Positions 22,868 to 23,876 of a stretch of DNA of 23,876 bases are shown here, in pieces (the stretch's first letter is position 1; each line of letters begins with the position of its first letter). The translations under genes and the position numbers were made by a program. Below the pieces are notes generated by a model. The model was not told the origin of the DNA. It worked only from the letters and a program-made list of their open reading frames with translations, and did not search any database. Location: the NCBI GenBank assembly GCA_030754315.1, contig JASMAO010000034.1, positions 1 to 23,876 of the forward strand, given 5' to 3'. The DNA comes from SAR202 cluster bacterium (GTDB taxonomy: Bacteria; Chloroflexota; Dehalococcoidia; Lucifugimonadales; JASMAO01).

Positions 22868-23876
22868 ATGAGCAGTAAGACTTCCTTTTCAGGACCATCT
22901 GGCACCAACCGCTCGAATGGTCTCCTTACGCCCCTTCACAGCAATGAATCCGACTCAGAAGCTGCGTACATCGCGTTGCGTGACAACGTAGCACTTATTG
23001 ACCGAACCCACACCGGACGTATTGAGTGCGCAGGCGCCGATGTCTTAGATTTGATCAGTCGCCTCTCTACCAACGAGGTGATGTCCCTTGAGGTCGGACA
23101 AGGCGCTGCAACGGTTCTTACCACGCCTAAGGGCCGTATCATAGACGTCCTTACGATGAGTCGTTCCCGAGATTCGGTTCTCGTTCTCACGGCCTGGAGC
23201 AGCAGACAGAAAATCCTCGAACACATCGATTTTTTCACCTTCGGTGAAGACATCACCACATGTGACATTACTGGCCAAACAGGATCGTACGCAATAGCCG
23301 GTCCCAACGCACCAGACATAATGATGTCCATAGCAGGAGTGGACTTGGAACGTTACGCAAATACGACAGTGTCATTTGACTCTATCGACACCTCAATAGT
23401 TCGCACAGATTTCCTAGGGTTGCCAGCGTATGAGTTGGTCGTCCAGGCTGACAAAATGGTTTCTTTAGGCAAAAAGTGTTTTTCTCTAGCAAACGAGTTC
23501 GGTTTCGTGGTTGCAGGGGAAAATGTAGTAGAAACCGTGAGGGTTGAACGCGGTGTGCCAGTTTACGGCGCAGAGCTTAGCGAGTCCTATAACCCCCTAG
23601 AAGCCAACTTAATAAACTTGGTCAGCTTCACCAAAGGATGCTACGTTGGCCAAGAAGTTATAACACGACTCGATACCTACAAGAAGGTCAAACGAGCTCT
23701 GGTAGGCTTGAAGTGGGATACTGGCACGCTGCCCGGAAGCGGTGATCGATTACTGATAAACAACAAACAGGTCGGTATGGTGACATCTTCAGCGTGCTCG
23801 CCCATTAGTAGAGAGGGCTCAGCGCTTGGATATCTGCGTGCAGGGCATACACAACCTGGTACCGCTGTTTCAATCG
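22868..23876 (+). CDS. ygfZ: YgfZ/GcvT-family folate-binding protein, 3' truncated by window end
   Basis: The frame runs from ATG 22868 off the right edge (336 residues visible, no stop). It shows the YgfZ signature KGCYVGQEVITRLDTY (Lys256 to Tyr271, with Cys258) and the family pattern IDRTHTGRIECAGADVLDLI, RLSTNEV, TVLTTPKGRIIDVL (83-96) and GVPVYGAEL. The KGCYxGQE motif separates YgfZ from GcvT (aminomethyltransferase), which lacks the cysteine. In E. coli YgfZ binds folate and supports assembly or repair of certain Fe-S proteins. Direct linkage to the A-type carrier gene 37 bases upstream agrees with this. The first 30 or so residues are low in conservation and no ribosome binding site precedes the ATG, so the true start may be further inside. 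Confidence 0.87.
   Translation, partial: MSSKTSFSGPSGTNRSNGLLTPLHSNESDSEAAYIALRDNVALIDRTHTGRIECAGADVLDLISRLSTNEVMSLEVGQGAATVLTTPKGRIIDVLTMSRSRDSVLVLTAWSSRQKILEHIDFFTFGEDITTCDITGQTGSYAIAGPNAPDIMMSIAGVDLERYANTTVSFDSIDTSIVRTDFLGLPAYELVVQADKMVSLGKKCFSLANEFGFVVAGENVVETVRVERGVPVYGAELSESYNPLEANLINLVSFTKGCYVGQEVITRLDTYKKVKRALVGLKWDTGTLPGSGDRLLINNKQVGMVTSSACSPISREGSALGYLRAGHTQPGTAVSI

Noticed and set aside
1..23876. CRISPR arrays, insertion sequences, integrase or attachment sites
   Set aside because: No regularly spaced direct repeats, transposase/integrase motifs or flanking target duplications were seen.

Overview
The window looks like a mid-GC bacterial chromosome segment with no rRNA, tRNA, CRISPR array, insertion sequence or phage gene that I can see. 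The gene set suggests an uncultured Chloroflexota-like lineage (SAR202/Dehalococcoidia type): a cytosolic NHL-repeat protein beside a DUF1800 protein, a phytanoyl-CoA dioxygenase-family enzyme, amidase, M20 and DapA-family catabolic genes, and a multi-gene corrinoid methyltransferase system. This placement is inferred from family composition and is tentative. Start codons include TTG and GTG, often behind strong AGGAGG-type ribosome binding sites.

Layout. Positions 1-2258 (+): the 3' part of a long RelA/SpoT-family (p)ppGpp enzyme, then rpsT (ribosomal protein S20). Positions 2432-9356 (-): five leftward genes, read from right to left: amidase, DUF1800 protein, NHL-repeat protein, M20 peptidase-like protein and Eis-like acetyltransferase. 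Positions 9562-17707 (+): a corrinoid one-carbon cluster. It holds a PF13769 ('virulence factor') small protein, a stand-alone homocysteine S-methyltransferase, an unrecognised 225-residue protein with a duplicated CGxxH motif, a UroD/MtaA-type zinc methyltransferase, a pterin-binding methyltransferase, a corrinoid protein with its own near-consensus promoter, a 2Fe-2S/ASKHA corrinoid reductive activator, and a PhyH-type Fe(II)/2-oxoglutarate dioxygenase. Positions 17704-20408 (-): a haloacid-dehalogenase-like hydrolase, a xylose-isomerase-like TIM barrel and a DapA/NanA-family lyase. Positions 20897-23876 (+): an aldehyde dehydrogenase, an A-type Fe-S carrier, and a YgfZ/GcvT-family protein cut by the window end.

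How the genes fit together. The corrinoid cluster contains, as separate polypeptides, the homocysteine, folate and cobalamin modules that MetH joins in one chain. The MetH reactivation domain is replaced by an ATP/ferredoxin-type activator. A second zinc/thiol methyltransferase (UroD type) is added, probably to load or unload the corrinoid with methyl from an unknown compound. No MttB and no methylene-THF reductase are in the window, so the methyl donor is open. The two small proteins (PF13769 and the CGxxH-repeat protein) are the least understood and most interesting parts. Elsewhere, an M20 protein appears to have lost the whole second zinc site while keeping the first, and the RelA/SpoT protein carries an acidic QFDD motif where bifunctional enzymes usually have RxKD.

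Two gaps exceed 300 bases. 14636-15192 holds only a possible decayed small reading frame and a possible -10 box. 20409-20896 is a divergent regulatory region with an imperfect inverted repeat.
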